DNA of 64,000 bases from Lutibacter litoralis (lineage in GTDB: Bacteria > Bacteroidota > Bacteroidia > Flavobacteriales > Flavobacteriaceae). A program made the translations under genes and the position numbers. Position 1 is the stretch's first letter, and each line of letters begins with the position of its first letter. The notes under the pieces were generated by a model. That model did no database searches. It saw only the letters and a list, made by a program, of their open reading frames with translations, and was not told where the DNA came from. Of the stretch, positions 18,410 to 26,267 are shown piece by piece. The stretch lies in assembly GCF_014646675.1 (NCBI RefSeq), contig NZ_BMNS01000003.1, forward strand, positions 231,570-295,569, written 5' to 3'.

Positions 18410-21262
18410 ATGCCAAAAAACAAAAACATTAAGTCAATTTTAATTATAGGTTCTGGACCTATAATTATAGGTCAAGCGTGTGAATTTGATTATTCTGGTT
18501 CCCAAGCAATTAGATCGTTAAAAGAAGAAGGAATTGAAGTTACTTTAATTAACTCGAATCCGGCTACAATTATGACGGATCCGTCTTTAGCTGATAATGT
18601 TTATTTAAAACCCTTAACTACAAAATCTATTATAGAGATTTTAAAAATTCATCCTGAAATTGATGCCGTATTGCCAACAATGGGCGGGCAAACAGCATTA
18701 AATTTATGTATTGAAGCGGATGATAAAGGAATTTGGGAAGATTTTAATGTATCGCTAATAGGTGTTGATATTGATGCTATTAATATAACCGAAGATAGAG
18801 AGCAGTTTAGAAAATTAATGATTGACATTGGAGTTGGACAAGCGCCTTCTACAACAGCAACATCATTTTTAAAGGGTAAAGAAATTGCGCAGGAATATGG
18901 TTTTCCGTTGGTTATTCGACCATCATTCACATTAGGTGGGTTTGGAGCATCTATAGTTTATAAGAAAGAAGATTTTGATGAATTGTTGAGCAGAGGTTTA
19001 GAAGCTTCACCAATTCACGAAGTTATAATAGATAAGGCATTATTAGGTTGGAAAGAATATGAATTAGAATTGTTAAGAGATAGTAATGACAATGTAGTTA
19101 TTATTTGTACAATTGAAAATATGGATCCCATGGGAATTCATACTGGAGACTCAATAACGGTTGCTCCAGCAATGACATTGAGTGATACTACTTTTCAAAG
19201 AATGCGCGATATGGCAATACATATGATGCGTTCTATTGGAGATTTTGCAGGTGGTTGTAATGTTCAATTTGCAGTTAGTCCAGATGAAAAAGAAGATATT
19301 ATTGCTATTGAAATTAACCCACGTGTTTCTCGTTCATCTGCCTTAGCGTCAAAAGCAACAGGTTATCCTATTGCTAAGATTGCTGCAAAACTGGCAATTG
19401 GTTATCATTTAGATGAATTAGATAATCAAATCACAAAAACAACTTCAGCCTTATTTGAACCAACATTAGATTATGTAATTGTAAAAATTCCACGTTGGAA
19501 CTTTGATAAATTTGAAGGTTCAGATAGAACTCTTGGTTTACAAATGAAATCGGTTGGAGAGGTAATGGGAATTGGTCGTTGTTTTCAAGAAGCGTTGCAC
19601 AAAGCCACGCAATCTTTAGAAATTAAACGAAATGGTTTAGGTGCTGATGGAAAAGGAGAGAAGGATTATGATACAATAATTCAAAAATTAACACACGCAA
19701 GTTGGGACAGAGTTTTTGTAATTTATGATGCAATTTCAATAGGAATACCGTTAAGTAGGATTCACGAAATCACAAAAATTGATTACTGGTATTTAAGACA
19801 ATATGAAGAATTATTAGGGCTTGAAAATGAAATTTCAACAAATAAATTAGATTCGTTATCCTATGAATTATTGTTAGAAGCAAAGCAAAAAGGTTTTGCA
19901 GATAGACAAATAGCCCATATGTTAGGTTGTTTAGAAAGTGAAGTAAAAGCGAAACGTACAACATTAGATATTAATAGGGTTTACAAATTAGTAGATACTT
20001 GTGCAGCTGAATTTAGTGCACAAACACCATATTATTATTCTACGTTCGAAAATAAAATGATTACTCCAGATGGAGTTGTTAAAGCGGATAATGAAAGTGT
20101 TGTAACCGATAAAAAGAAAATAATTGTATTAGGCTCTGGTCCAAACAGAATTGGACAAGGAATTGAATTTGACTATTGTTGTGTCCACGGCGTATTAGCA
20201 GCTAAAGAAGCTGGTTATGAAACAATTATGATTAATTGTAATCCAGAAACAGTTTCCACAGATTTTGATACCGCAGATAAATTATATTTTGAACCCGTAT
20301 TCTGGGAGCATATTTACGATATAATTGAACACGAAAAACCAGAAGGGGTTATAGTTCAGTTAGGTGGGCAAACAGCATTAAAATTAGCTGAAAAGTTGGA
20401 TAAATGGGGTGTTAAAATTATAGGAACTAGCTTCGAAGCCCTTGATTTAGCGGAAGATAGAAAGCGTTTTTCTGAATTATTAGTTGATTTAGATATTCCT
20501 TTTCCCAAATACGGAACCGCAACAACCGCAGATGAAGCAGCTGCAATAGCTGATAGTTTAGATTTTCCAATATTAGTGAGACCTTCTTATGTTTTAGGTG
20601 GACAAGGAATGAAAATTGTTATTAATAAAGAAGAGTTGGAAAAACACGTAGTAGATTTATTACGTAAAATCCCTAATAACATGTTGTTGCTAGATCATTA
20701 TTTAGATGGAGCAATTGAAGCGGAAGCTGACGCCATTTGTGATGGTGAAGATGTTTATATTATTGGAATAATGGAACATATAGAGCCTTGTGGAGTGCAT
20801 TCAGGAGATTCAAATGCAACATTACCACCATTTAATTTAGGTGAGTTTGTAATGCAACAAATTAAAGATCATACTAAAAAAATTGCACTAGCTCTAAAAA
20901 CTAAAGGGTTAATAAATATTCAGTTTGCAGTAAAAGATGATACTGTTTATATAATTGAGGCAAACCCAAGAGCATCTCGTACGGTTCCATTTATTGCAAA
21001 AGCATATCAAGAACCTTATGTGAATTATGCCACTAAAGTAATGCTGGGTGATAAAAAAGTAAAAGACTTTGTTTTTAATCCGCAATTAGAAGGTTTTGCA
21101 ATTAAACAACCTGTATTTTCATTTAATAAATTTCCTAATGTAGATAAAAAATTAGGGCCAGAAATGAAATCTACAGGAGAGAGTATTTTATTTATTGATA
21201 ATTTAAAAGATGATCAATTTTATGAATTGTACTCACGTAGAAAGATGTATTTAAATAAGTAA
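18410..21262 (+). CDS. carB: Carbamoyl-phosphate synthase large subunit (no C-terminal MGS domain)
   Basis: A 950-residue protein with the two homologous synthetase halves of CarB, which makes carbamoyl phosphate from bicarbonate, ammonia and two ATP for arginine and pyrimidine synthesis. The first half opens SILIIGSGPIIIGQACEFDY with the ATP-grasp block after it; the second half repeats as IIVLGSGPNRIGQGIEFDY near residue 570. The chain ends at YELYSRRKMYLNK, about 120 residues short of the ~1,070 of E. coli, so the allosteric MGS-like domain that binds UMP and ornithine is absent. The reading frame is intact to a good terminator, so this is not a truncation artefact. No carA lies nearby. 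Confidence 0.95.
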   Translation: MPKNKNIKSILIIGSGPIIIGQACEFDYSGSQAIRSLKEEGIEVTLINSNPATIMTDPSLADNVYLKPLTTKSIIEILKIHPEIDAVLPTMGGQTALNLCIEADDKGIWEDFNVSLIGVDIDAINITEDREQFRKLMIDIGVGQAPSTTATSFLKGKEIAQEYGFPLVIRPSFTLGGFGASIVYKKEDFDELLSRGLEASPIHEVIIDKALLGWKEYELELLRDSNDNVVIICTIENMDPMGIHTGDSITVAPAMTLSDTTFQRMRDMAIHMMRSIGDFAGGCNVQFAVSPDEKEDIIAIEINPRVSRSSALASKATGYPIAKIAAKLAIGYHLDELDNQITKTTSALFEPTLDYVIVKIPRWNFDKFEGSDRTLGLQMKSVGEVMGIGRCFQEALHKATQSLEIKRNGLGADGKGEKDYDTIIQKLTHASWDRVFVIYDAISIGIPLSRIHEITKIDYWYLRQYEELLGLENEISTNKLDSLSYELLLEAKQKGFADRQIAHMLGCLESEVKAKRTTLDINRVYKLVDTCAAEFSAQTPYYYSTFENKMITPDGVVKADNESVVTDKKKIIVLGSGPNRIGQGIEFDYCCVHGVLAAKEAGYETIMINCNPETVSTDFDTADKLYFEPVFWEHIYDIIEHEKPEGVIVQLGGQTALKLAEKLDKWGVKIIGTSFEALDLAEDRKRFSELLVDLDIPFPKYGTATTADEAAAIADSLDFPILVRPSYVLGGQGMKIVINKEELEKHVVDLLRKIPNNMLLLDHYLDGAIEAEADAICDGEDVYIIGIMEHIEPCGVHSGDSNATLPPFNLGEFVMQQIKDHTKKIALALKTKGLINIQFAVKDDTVYIIEANPRASRTVPFIAKAYQEPYVNYATKVMLGDKKVKDFVFNPQLEGFAIKQPVFSFNKFPNVDKKLGPEMKSTGESILFIDNLKDDQFYELYSRRKMYLNK

Positions 21263-21281
21263 AAAAAGTAATAAATATTTA

Positions 21282-21309
21282 AAAAGAGCTCCTTTCGGGG
21301 CTCTTTTTT
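21282..21309 (+). terminator. carB terminator
   Basis: Eleven-base-pair stem (21282-21292 with 21297-21307, one G-T pair) around the tetraloop TTTC, followed by T. The TTTG that serves as -33 of the next promoter starts inside its T-run. Confidence 0.9.
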
Positions 21310-21349
21310 GTTTATATCATTTTTTGTTTGTACTTTTGTTTAAACAAAA
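21307..21349 (+). promoter_or_regulatory. carH-like promoter with 16-bp palindromic operator
   Basis: TTTG at 21307-21310, 20 bases, then TACTTTTG at 21331-21338 form a promoter. A perfect 16-base palindrome, TTTTGTTTAAACAAAA, covers 21334-21349 and so overlaps the -7 element and start point; a protein bound there would block its own promoter. Confidence 0.7.
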
Positions 21350-21359
21350 AATAATTACA

Positions 21360-22259
21360 TTGAACAATATTAAGTCAGAATTTACGATAAAAGACCTTGA
21401 AAATTTCACTGGAATTAAGGCACACACTATTAGAATTTGGGAAAAAAGATATGATCTTTTAGAGCCAAATAGAACAGAATCTAACATTCGGTATTATGAT
21501 ATTAATAACCTACAGAAGCTTTTAAATGTGTCGCTTTTAAATGCAAATGGATTAAAAATATCTAAAATTGCTGAGTTACCAGAATCTAAAATTAATGCAT
21601 CAGTTCGTGAATTAGTTTCTAAAAAAGGAGTAAACTCACAAGCATCAAATTCACTGAAGCTTGCAATGTTAAATTTTGATGAGAATTTGTTTAATATTAC
21701 TTATAATAATTTAATAGCACAAGCATCACTTAGAGACATTTTTAAAAATGTTCTCCTTCCATTTATGAATGATTTAGGATTGTTATGGCAGGTAAATTCA
21801 ATTACTCCTGCTCATGAGCATTTTATTACGAATCTAATTTCACAAAAAATTCATATAAATATTGAGCGCTTACAATTAGCATCACCAACTAATTTTGAAA
21901 AAATATTTGTTTTATACTTACCAATGAATGAAATACATGATTTAGGTTTATTGTACCTGCATTATGAATTATTATTACACGGTTATCAATCTATTTATTT
22001 AGGACAAAGTGTTCCTGTAGCCAATTTAAGCGATGTTCAAAAGGTGTATGATAATATATGTTTTATTAGTTATTTAACTGTTGAGCCATCAAGAATGTCA
22101 GTTTTTGAGTATATTGTAACAGTTAATGATACAGTTTTAACAGATACCAATAGCGAATTATGGCTATTAGGAAGAAAATTAACTGAAGTTGAAGAGGATT
22201 TAAATTTAGCAAATGTAAGAATGTTTAAATCTATTGATTTACTGTTAAATAAATTGTAA
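21360..22259 (+). CDS. CarH/LitR-type B12-binding MerR regulator
   Basis: A 299-residue regulator that probably represses carotenoid genes in the dark. The N-terminal MerR helix-turn-helix (residues 8-75) contains KAHTIRIWEKRYDLL. The C-terminal part has the cobalamin-photoreceptor signature W-x9-EH (Trp143, Glu153, His154), in which the Trp and EH contact the adenosyl group of coenzyme B12, and EIHDLG with His193 as the likely lower axial ligand. In CarH of other phyla light breaks the Co-C bond and releases DNA. I choose the TTG at 21360; the upstream TTG at 21324 lies inside the promoter. It directly precedes crtI. Its ligand and light response are inferred from the motifs. Confidence 0.85.
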   Translation: MNNIKSEFTIKDLENFTGIKAHTIRIWEKRYDLLEPNRTESNIRYYDINNLQKLLNVSLLNANGLKISKIAELPESKINASVRELVSKKGVNSQASNSLKLAMLNFDENLFNITYNNLIAQASLRDIFKNVLLPFMNDLGLLWQVNSITPAHEHFITNLISQKIHINIERLQLASPTNFEKIFVLYLPMNEIHDLGLLYLHYELLLHGYQSIYLGQSVPVANLSDVQKVYDNICFISYLTVEPSRMSVFEYIVTVNDTVLTDTNSELWLLGRKLTEVEEDLNLANVRMFKSIDLLLNKL

Positions 22260-22274
22260 AAAATATCAAACAAA

Positions 22275-22305
22275 TTTGCTTTTGTTTAACAAAAGTGTAT
22301 ATTTG
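22275..22305 (+). promoter_or_regulatory. crt operon promoter with palindrome in the spacer
   Basis: TTTG (22275-22278), 19 bases, TATATTTG (22298-22305). The spacer holds CTTTTGTT-T-AACAAAAG (22279-22295), an inverted repeat with eight-base arms related to the one at the carH promoter. Transcription should start at about 22311-22312, two or three bases before the crtI ATG at 22314. Confidence 0.75.
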
Positions 22306-22313
22306 CTAAACAG

Positions 22314-23774
22314 ATGAAAGATATAATAATTATTGGTTCAGGATTTTCGTCACTTTCGGCTGCTTGTCATATGGCAAAAGCGGGTTATAAAGTTACTATC
22401 CTTGAGAAAAATTCCACAATAGGTGGAAGAGCGAGACAGTTTGAAAAAGATGGTTTTAAATTCGATATGGGGCCAACATGGTATTGGATGCCTGATGTTT
22501 TTGAGAAATTTTTTAAAGATTTTAATAAAAAAACTTCAGATTATTACCAATTAGAAAGACTTTCTCCAGCATATCAAGTATACTTTGGTGAAGACGATTC
22601 AATTACAATTCCAGGTACATTAAATGAAATTTATGATGTTTTTGAGAATGAAGAAAAGGGGAGTTCAAAACATTTAAAATCATTTTTAGATTCAGCTAAA
22701 TTTAATTATGAAGTAGCAATTAATGATTTAGTTTACAAACCTGGAGAATCTATTACAGAATTAATAAATTTCACAACACTGTCAAAAGCGAATCAATTTT
22801 TCACATCTATTAGCTCAACGGTTCGTAAAAAAATTAAAAGTACAAAACTTCAACAAATTTTAGAATTTCCGGTATTATTTTTAGGTGCAAAACCAACAAA
22901 CACGCCCAGTTTTTATAATTTTATGAATTATGCCGATTTTGGTCTTGGTACTTGGCATCCAAAAGGAGGAATGTATGAAGTGGTAAATGGTTTTGTAAAG
23001 TTGGCGGAAGACTTAGGTGTTGAAATTTTAACCAATCAAAATGTTGAAGAGATTGTTGTAGAAGACGGTGTAGTTAAGGGGGTTGTTTCAAATGCAGTTT
23101 TTAAAGAATCAGATTCAGTAATTAGTGGTGCAGATTACCATCATACCGAAACATTGTTGAATAAAAAGTATAGAATGTACTCAGAAAAGTATTGGAAGAA
23201 AAAGACTTTTGCTCCTTCTGCGTTGCTTTTTTATGTTGGCTTTGATACAAAAATTAAAAATGTAGCGCATCATACATTATTTTTTGATACTAGTTTTGAC
23301 ATACACGCGCAGGATATTTATGATAATCCAAAATGGCCAGAAGATCCCTTATTTTATGCAAGTTTTTCGAGTATAACCGATGCTAGTTTTGCTCCAGATT
23401 CAAAAGAAGCTGCAACTTTTTTAATCCCTTTGGCACCAGGTTTAACTGATATTCCTGAGGTAAGAGAAGAGTATTTTTTAAAAATTATAGAACGTTTAGA
23501 GACTTTAACTGGACAAAATTTAAAAGATAAGGTGTTGTTTAAACAATCGTATTGTGTGAATGATTTTGTAAATGATTACAACTCGTACAAAGGAAATGCT
23601 TATGGTTTGGCAAATACATTATTTCAAACTGCTTTTTTAAGACCTAAAATTAAAAGTAAAAAAGTAAGAAATTTGTTTTTTACAGGACAATTAACTGTTC
23701 CAGGTCCTGGAGTACCTCCAGCTATAATTTCTGGAAAAATTGTTTCAGATATGGTTATAAAAAATACTAAATAA
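22314..23774 (+). CDS. crtI: Phytoene desaturase
   Basis: A 486-residue CrtI-type desaturase that converts phytoene to lycopene by successive FAD-dependent desaturations at the membrane. The N-terminal FAD-binding motif is IIIGSGFSSLSAACHMAKAG (residues 5-24), then EKNSTIGGRARQFEKDGFKF. The C-terminal block FFTGQLTVPGPGVPPAIISG is the conserved CrtI carotenoid-desaturase signature. It is the first gene of a compact operon with crtB 27 bases downstream. With crtB, crtY and crtZ it would give zeaxanthin; no GGPP synthase (crtE) or ketolase (crtW) is in the window. Confidence 0.96.
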   Translation: MKDIIIIGSGFSSLSAACHMAKAGYKVTILEKNSTIGGRARQFEKDGFKFDMGPTWYWMPDVFEKFFKDFNKKTSDYYQLERLSPAYQVYFGEDDSITIPGTLNEIYDVFENEEKGSSKHLKSFLDSAKFNYEVAINDLVYKPGESITELINFTTLSKANQFFTSISSTVRKKIKSTKLQQILEFPVLFLGAKPTNTPSFYNFMNYADFGLGTWHPKGGMYEVVNGFVKLAEDLGVEILTNQNVEEIVVEDGVVKGVVSNAVFKESDSVISGADYHHTETLLNKKYRMYSEKYWKKKTFAPSALLFYVGFDTKIKNVAHHTLFFDTSFDIHAQDIYDNPKWPEDPLFYASFSSITDASFAPDSKEAATFLIPLAPGLTDIPEVREEYFLKIIERLETLTGQNLKDKVLFKQSYCVNDFVNDYNSYKGNAYGLANTLFQTAFLRPKIKSKKVRNLFFTGQLTVPGPGVPPAIISGKIVSDMVIKNTK

Positions 23775-23801
23775 AATTACAACTAACTAAAAAAAATCAT
23801 T

Positions 23802-24641
23802 ATGAAGCAGCTATTTGATGAAACCTCTTTTAAATGTAGTAAAATTGTTACTAGAAAATATAGTACTTCTTTTTCTTTAGCGGTTTATATGTTATCGCCC
23901 AAAATAAGAGAAGCCATTTACAGTATTTATGCTTTTGTTCGTTTCGCTGATGAAATTGTAGATTCTTTTCACACCCATGAAAAAGAAGTTTTATTAAATG
24001 AATTTGAAGCAGATTATTATAAGGCGCACAAGAACAATGTTAGCTTAAACCCTATTTTAAATGCTTTTCAGCATACTGTAAAAAAATATAACATTACAGA
24101 CGATTTAATTCAGTCGTTTTTAAATAGTATGAAGGCAGATTTAAATAAAGAAACCTATAATACTGTTGAGGAATACAACGAGTACATTTATGGATCGGCA
24201 GATGTTGTTGGGTTAATGTGTTTAAAGGTATTTGTAAATGGAGATACTGAAAGGTATGATGAATTAAAGTTTTCTGCAATGAAATTGGGCTCAGCTTTTC
24301 AAAAAGTAAACTTCTTACGTGATTTAAAAGATGATTATGAATTGTTAAACCGTTCTTATTTTCCAGGTGTAAATTTAAAAGAATTAAAAGCTGAAGAAAA
24401 AGCAGAAATTATTTCAGATATTGAAGCTGATTTTAATGAGGCTTTAATTGGGATAAAAAAATTGCCTTTAGAGGCAAAATTTGGCGTATATACTGCTTAT
24501 GTTTATTATAAAAGGTTGTTGAATAAATTAAGTAAAACACCTTCAACAGAAATTTTAAATACACGTATTCGTGTTTCTAATTCGTTAAAAATTAGTTTAT
24601 TGGCTAAATCTTTTGTAGTGTATAAATTAAATTTATTATAA
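23802..24641 (+). CDS. crtB: Phytoene synthase
   Basis: A 279-residue squalene/phytoene synthase that condenses two GGPP into phytoene. Both aspartate-rich metal-binding motifs are present: FADEIVDS (about residues 47-54) and QKVNFLRDLKDDYELLNR, with the conserved SADVVGLMCLKVF between them. The stop codon overlaps the start of the next gene by one base (TAATG), so translation is coupled. Its place between crtI and crtZ makes phytoene rather than squalene synthesis the likely role. Confidence 0.95.
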   Translation: MKQLFDETSFKCSKIVTRKYSTSFSLAVYMLSPKIREAIYSIYAFVRFADEIVDSFHTHEKEVLLNEFEADYYKAHKNNVSLNPILNAFQHTVKKYNITDDLIQSFLNSMKADLNKETYNTVEEYNEYIYGSADVVGLMCLKVFVNGDTERYDELKFSAMKLGSAFQKVNFLRDLKDDYELLNRSYFPGVNLKELKAEEKAEIISDIEADFNEALIGIKKLPLEAKFGVYTAYVYYKRLLNKLSKTPSTEILNTRIRVSNSLKISLLAKSFVVYKLNLL

Positions 24642-25141
24642 TGAAATATTTTGGACTTATTTTTTTTTCATTAATCTCTTTAAGTGTGCAAACACCTCTT
24701 GAGAGTGTGAGAGATCATTTCCCTGATATTACATCGTTAAATGAAGCCAATAAGTTTATAGAAAAACTGAAAAACGATAGTTCACCTGAGGCAAAAGGCT
24801 ATACGGCTGCAATGTTTTTAATGAAATCTCGCTATATAAAAGGTCCATTCTCGAAATTAAAATTTTTTAAACATGGGAAGAAAATTTTGGATAACGATAT
24901 AAACGAAAATCCAGAGGTTTTAGAGATTAGGTATATTCGATTTTTAATGCAAAAGAGAATTCCTAATTTTTTGGGTTATAATAAAAATATAGAAGAAGAT
25001 TTTAGCGTTATTTCTGCTAAACTATTAGAATCAAATTTAAACAAAAATTTGAAACTTAAAATGTTAGACACTATGTTGTTGGTAGATGATTTAAGTGAAA
25101 TGAACAAAAATAAAATTCACGAAATACTAGATAAATTATGA
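24641..25141 (+). CDS. Uncharacterised exported protein inside the crt operon
   Basis: A 166-residue protein with an N-terminal signal peptide (MKYFGLIFFSLISLSVQ) and a mature part rich in helices and Lys/Glu. I recognise no domain. The segment EARYIR-like LEIRYIRFLMQKRIPNFLGY and the heptad-like C-terminus (LLVDDLSEMNKNKIHEIL) suggest a helical, possibly TPR-like fold. It overlaps crtB by one base and crtZ by four bases, so it is held in a translationally coupled position between phytoene synthase and carotene hydroxylase. That location argues for a role linked to carotenoid synthesis or placement in the envelope, but nothing in the sequence proves it. Confidence 0.8.
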   Translation: MKYFGLIFFSLISLSVQTPLESVRDHFPDITSLNEANKFIEKLKNDSSPEAKGYTAAMFLMKSRYIKGPFSKLKFFKHGKKILDNDINENPEVLEIRYIRFLMQKRIPNFLGYNKNIEEDFSVISAKLLESNLNKNLKLKMLDTMLLVDDLSEMNKNKIHEILDKL

Positions 25142-25578
25142 TATTTGCTCTTATTACAATAGCTACTTTCTTGATTATGGAATGTGTTACTTGGTTAACT
25201 CATAAGTACGTTATGCACGGATTTTTGTGGTATTTTCATGAAGATCACCATCAGCCACGGTATCAAAATTGGTTTGAACGAAACGATGTGTTTTTCGTTA
25301 TTTTTGCAGTTCCTAGTATAGCTTTGTTTTATTTTGGTGTTGAAGGCGGTTTAAATTATTTATTTTTTATTGGTTTAGGTATCATGTTATACGGAATGGC
25401 TTATTTTTTGGTGCACGATGTTTTAATTCATAGGCGTTTTAAGTGGTTCAATAAAACGAACAATAAATATTTAATTGGTTTAAGAAAGGCACACAAAGTA
25501 CATCATAAACATTTGGGAAAAGAAGAAGGTGAATGTTTCGGTATGCTGTTTGTTCCTTTTAAGTACTATAAAGTATGA
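25138..25578 (+). CDS. crtZ: Beta-carotene hydroxylase
   Basis: A 146-residue membrane-bound di-iron hydroxylase of the fatty-acid hydroxylase superfamily, expected to hydroxylate beta-carotene to zeaxanthin. All four histidine clusters are visible: HKYVMH, HEDHH, HDVLIH and HKVHHKH. Hydrophobic segments lie at the N-terminus (IFALITIATFLIMECVTWLT) and in the middle (residues about 53-90). It overlaps the genes on both sides by four bases (ATGA), which is the mark of tight translational coupling in this operon. Confidence 0.95.
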   Translation: MIFALITIATFLIMECVTWLTHKYVMHGFLWYFHEDHHQPRYQNWFERNDVFFVIFAVPSIALFYFGVEGGLNYLFFIGLGIMLYGMAYFLVHDVLIHRRFKWFNKTNNKYLIGLRKAHKVHHKHLGKEEGECFGMLFVPFKYYKV

Positions 25579-26267
25579 CCTCTTTATATTTTATAATAAA
25601 CGTGGCATCTTTTTCAATTCCATTTTTGTACAGTTTTGAAAAAAGAATGAATTACATACAATACTGGAAATCTGTGTTTTTAGCGATTTCAATTGTGGCA
25701 ATTCCATTTTTAATTTGGGATGTTTGGTTTACGAATATGGGAGTTTGGGGTTTTAATCCAACCTATTTGTTGGGACCAAAAATTGCTAATTTACCTTTTG
25801 AAGAGGTGCTGTTTTTTTTCTTTATTCCATATTCAAGTATTTTTACGCATTATGCATTATTATATTTTTTTCCGAAGTTAACTTTACCAAAAAAAGTTAC
25901 AAAAGGAATATCTATTTCTCTTTTGTTAATAGCGCTTGTAATTGTGTTTTTTAATTATGATAAATGGTACACATTAGTAAATTTTTCAGTTTTTGCAGCA
26001 CTTTTATTGTATGCGCTAATAATTAAGGATACGCTATTAAATTCGTTTTACATTACATTTTTGGTTGTTTTAATTCCGTTTTTTATTGTAAACGGTTTGT
26101 TAACTGGAAGTTTTATAGAAGACCAAGTTGTTTGGTATAACAATGCAGAAAATTTAGGAATTAGATTAGGAACTGTTCCTGTTGAAGATGCTTTTTATGC
26201 ATTTAGTATGTTGTATGGCGCAACTGTGCTAATTGAAAAATTTAAACCAATTTTTAAGAAAAAGTAA
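25575..26267 (+). CDS. Lycopene beta-cyclase, fused CrtYc-CrtYd type
   Basis: A 230-residue polytopic membrane protein with about six or seven hydrophobic segments. It contains two lycopene-cyclase repeats: the first with LIWDVWFTNMGVWGFN and NLPFEEVLFFF, the second with LGTVPVEDAFYAF. The PxE(E/D) motifs are the conserved feature of the CrtYc/CrtYd cyclases of actinobacteria, archaea and Bacteroidota, which are unrelated to the FAD-type CrtY. It would cyclise both ends of lycopene to beta-carotene. It overlaps crtZ by four bases and is immediately followed by the photolyase gene. Confidence 0.92.
   Translation: MTSLYFIINVASFSIPFLYSFEKRMNYIQYWKSVFLAISIVAIPFLIWDVWFTNMGVWGFNPTYLLGPKIANLPFEEVLFFFFIPYSSIFTHYALLYFFPKLTLPKKVTKGISISLLLIALVIVFFNYDKWYTLVNFSVFAALLLYALIIKDTLLNSFYITFLVVLIPFFIVNGLLTGSFIEDQVVWYNNAENLGIRLGTVPVEDAFYAFSMLYGATVLIEKFKPIFKKK

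Noticed and set aside
21324..21359. Upstream TTG as start of the CarH-like regulator
   Set aside because: It lies between the -33 and -7 elements of the promoter, and the added residues do not match MerR N-termini.
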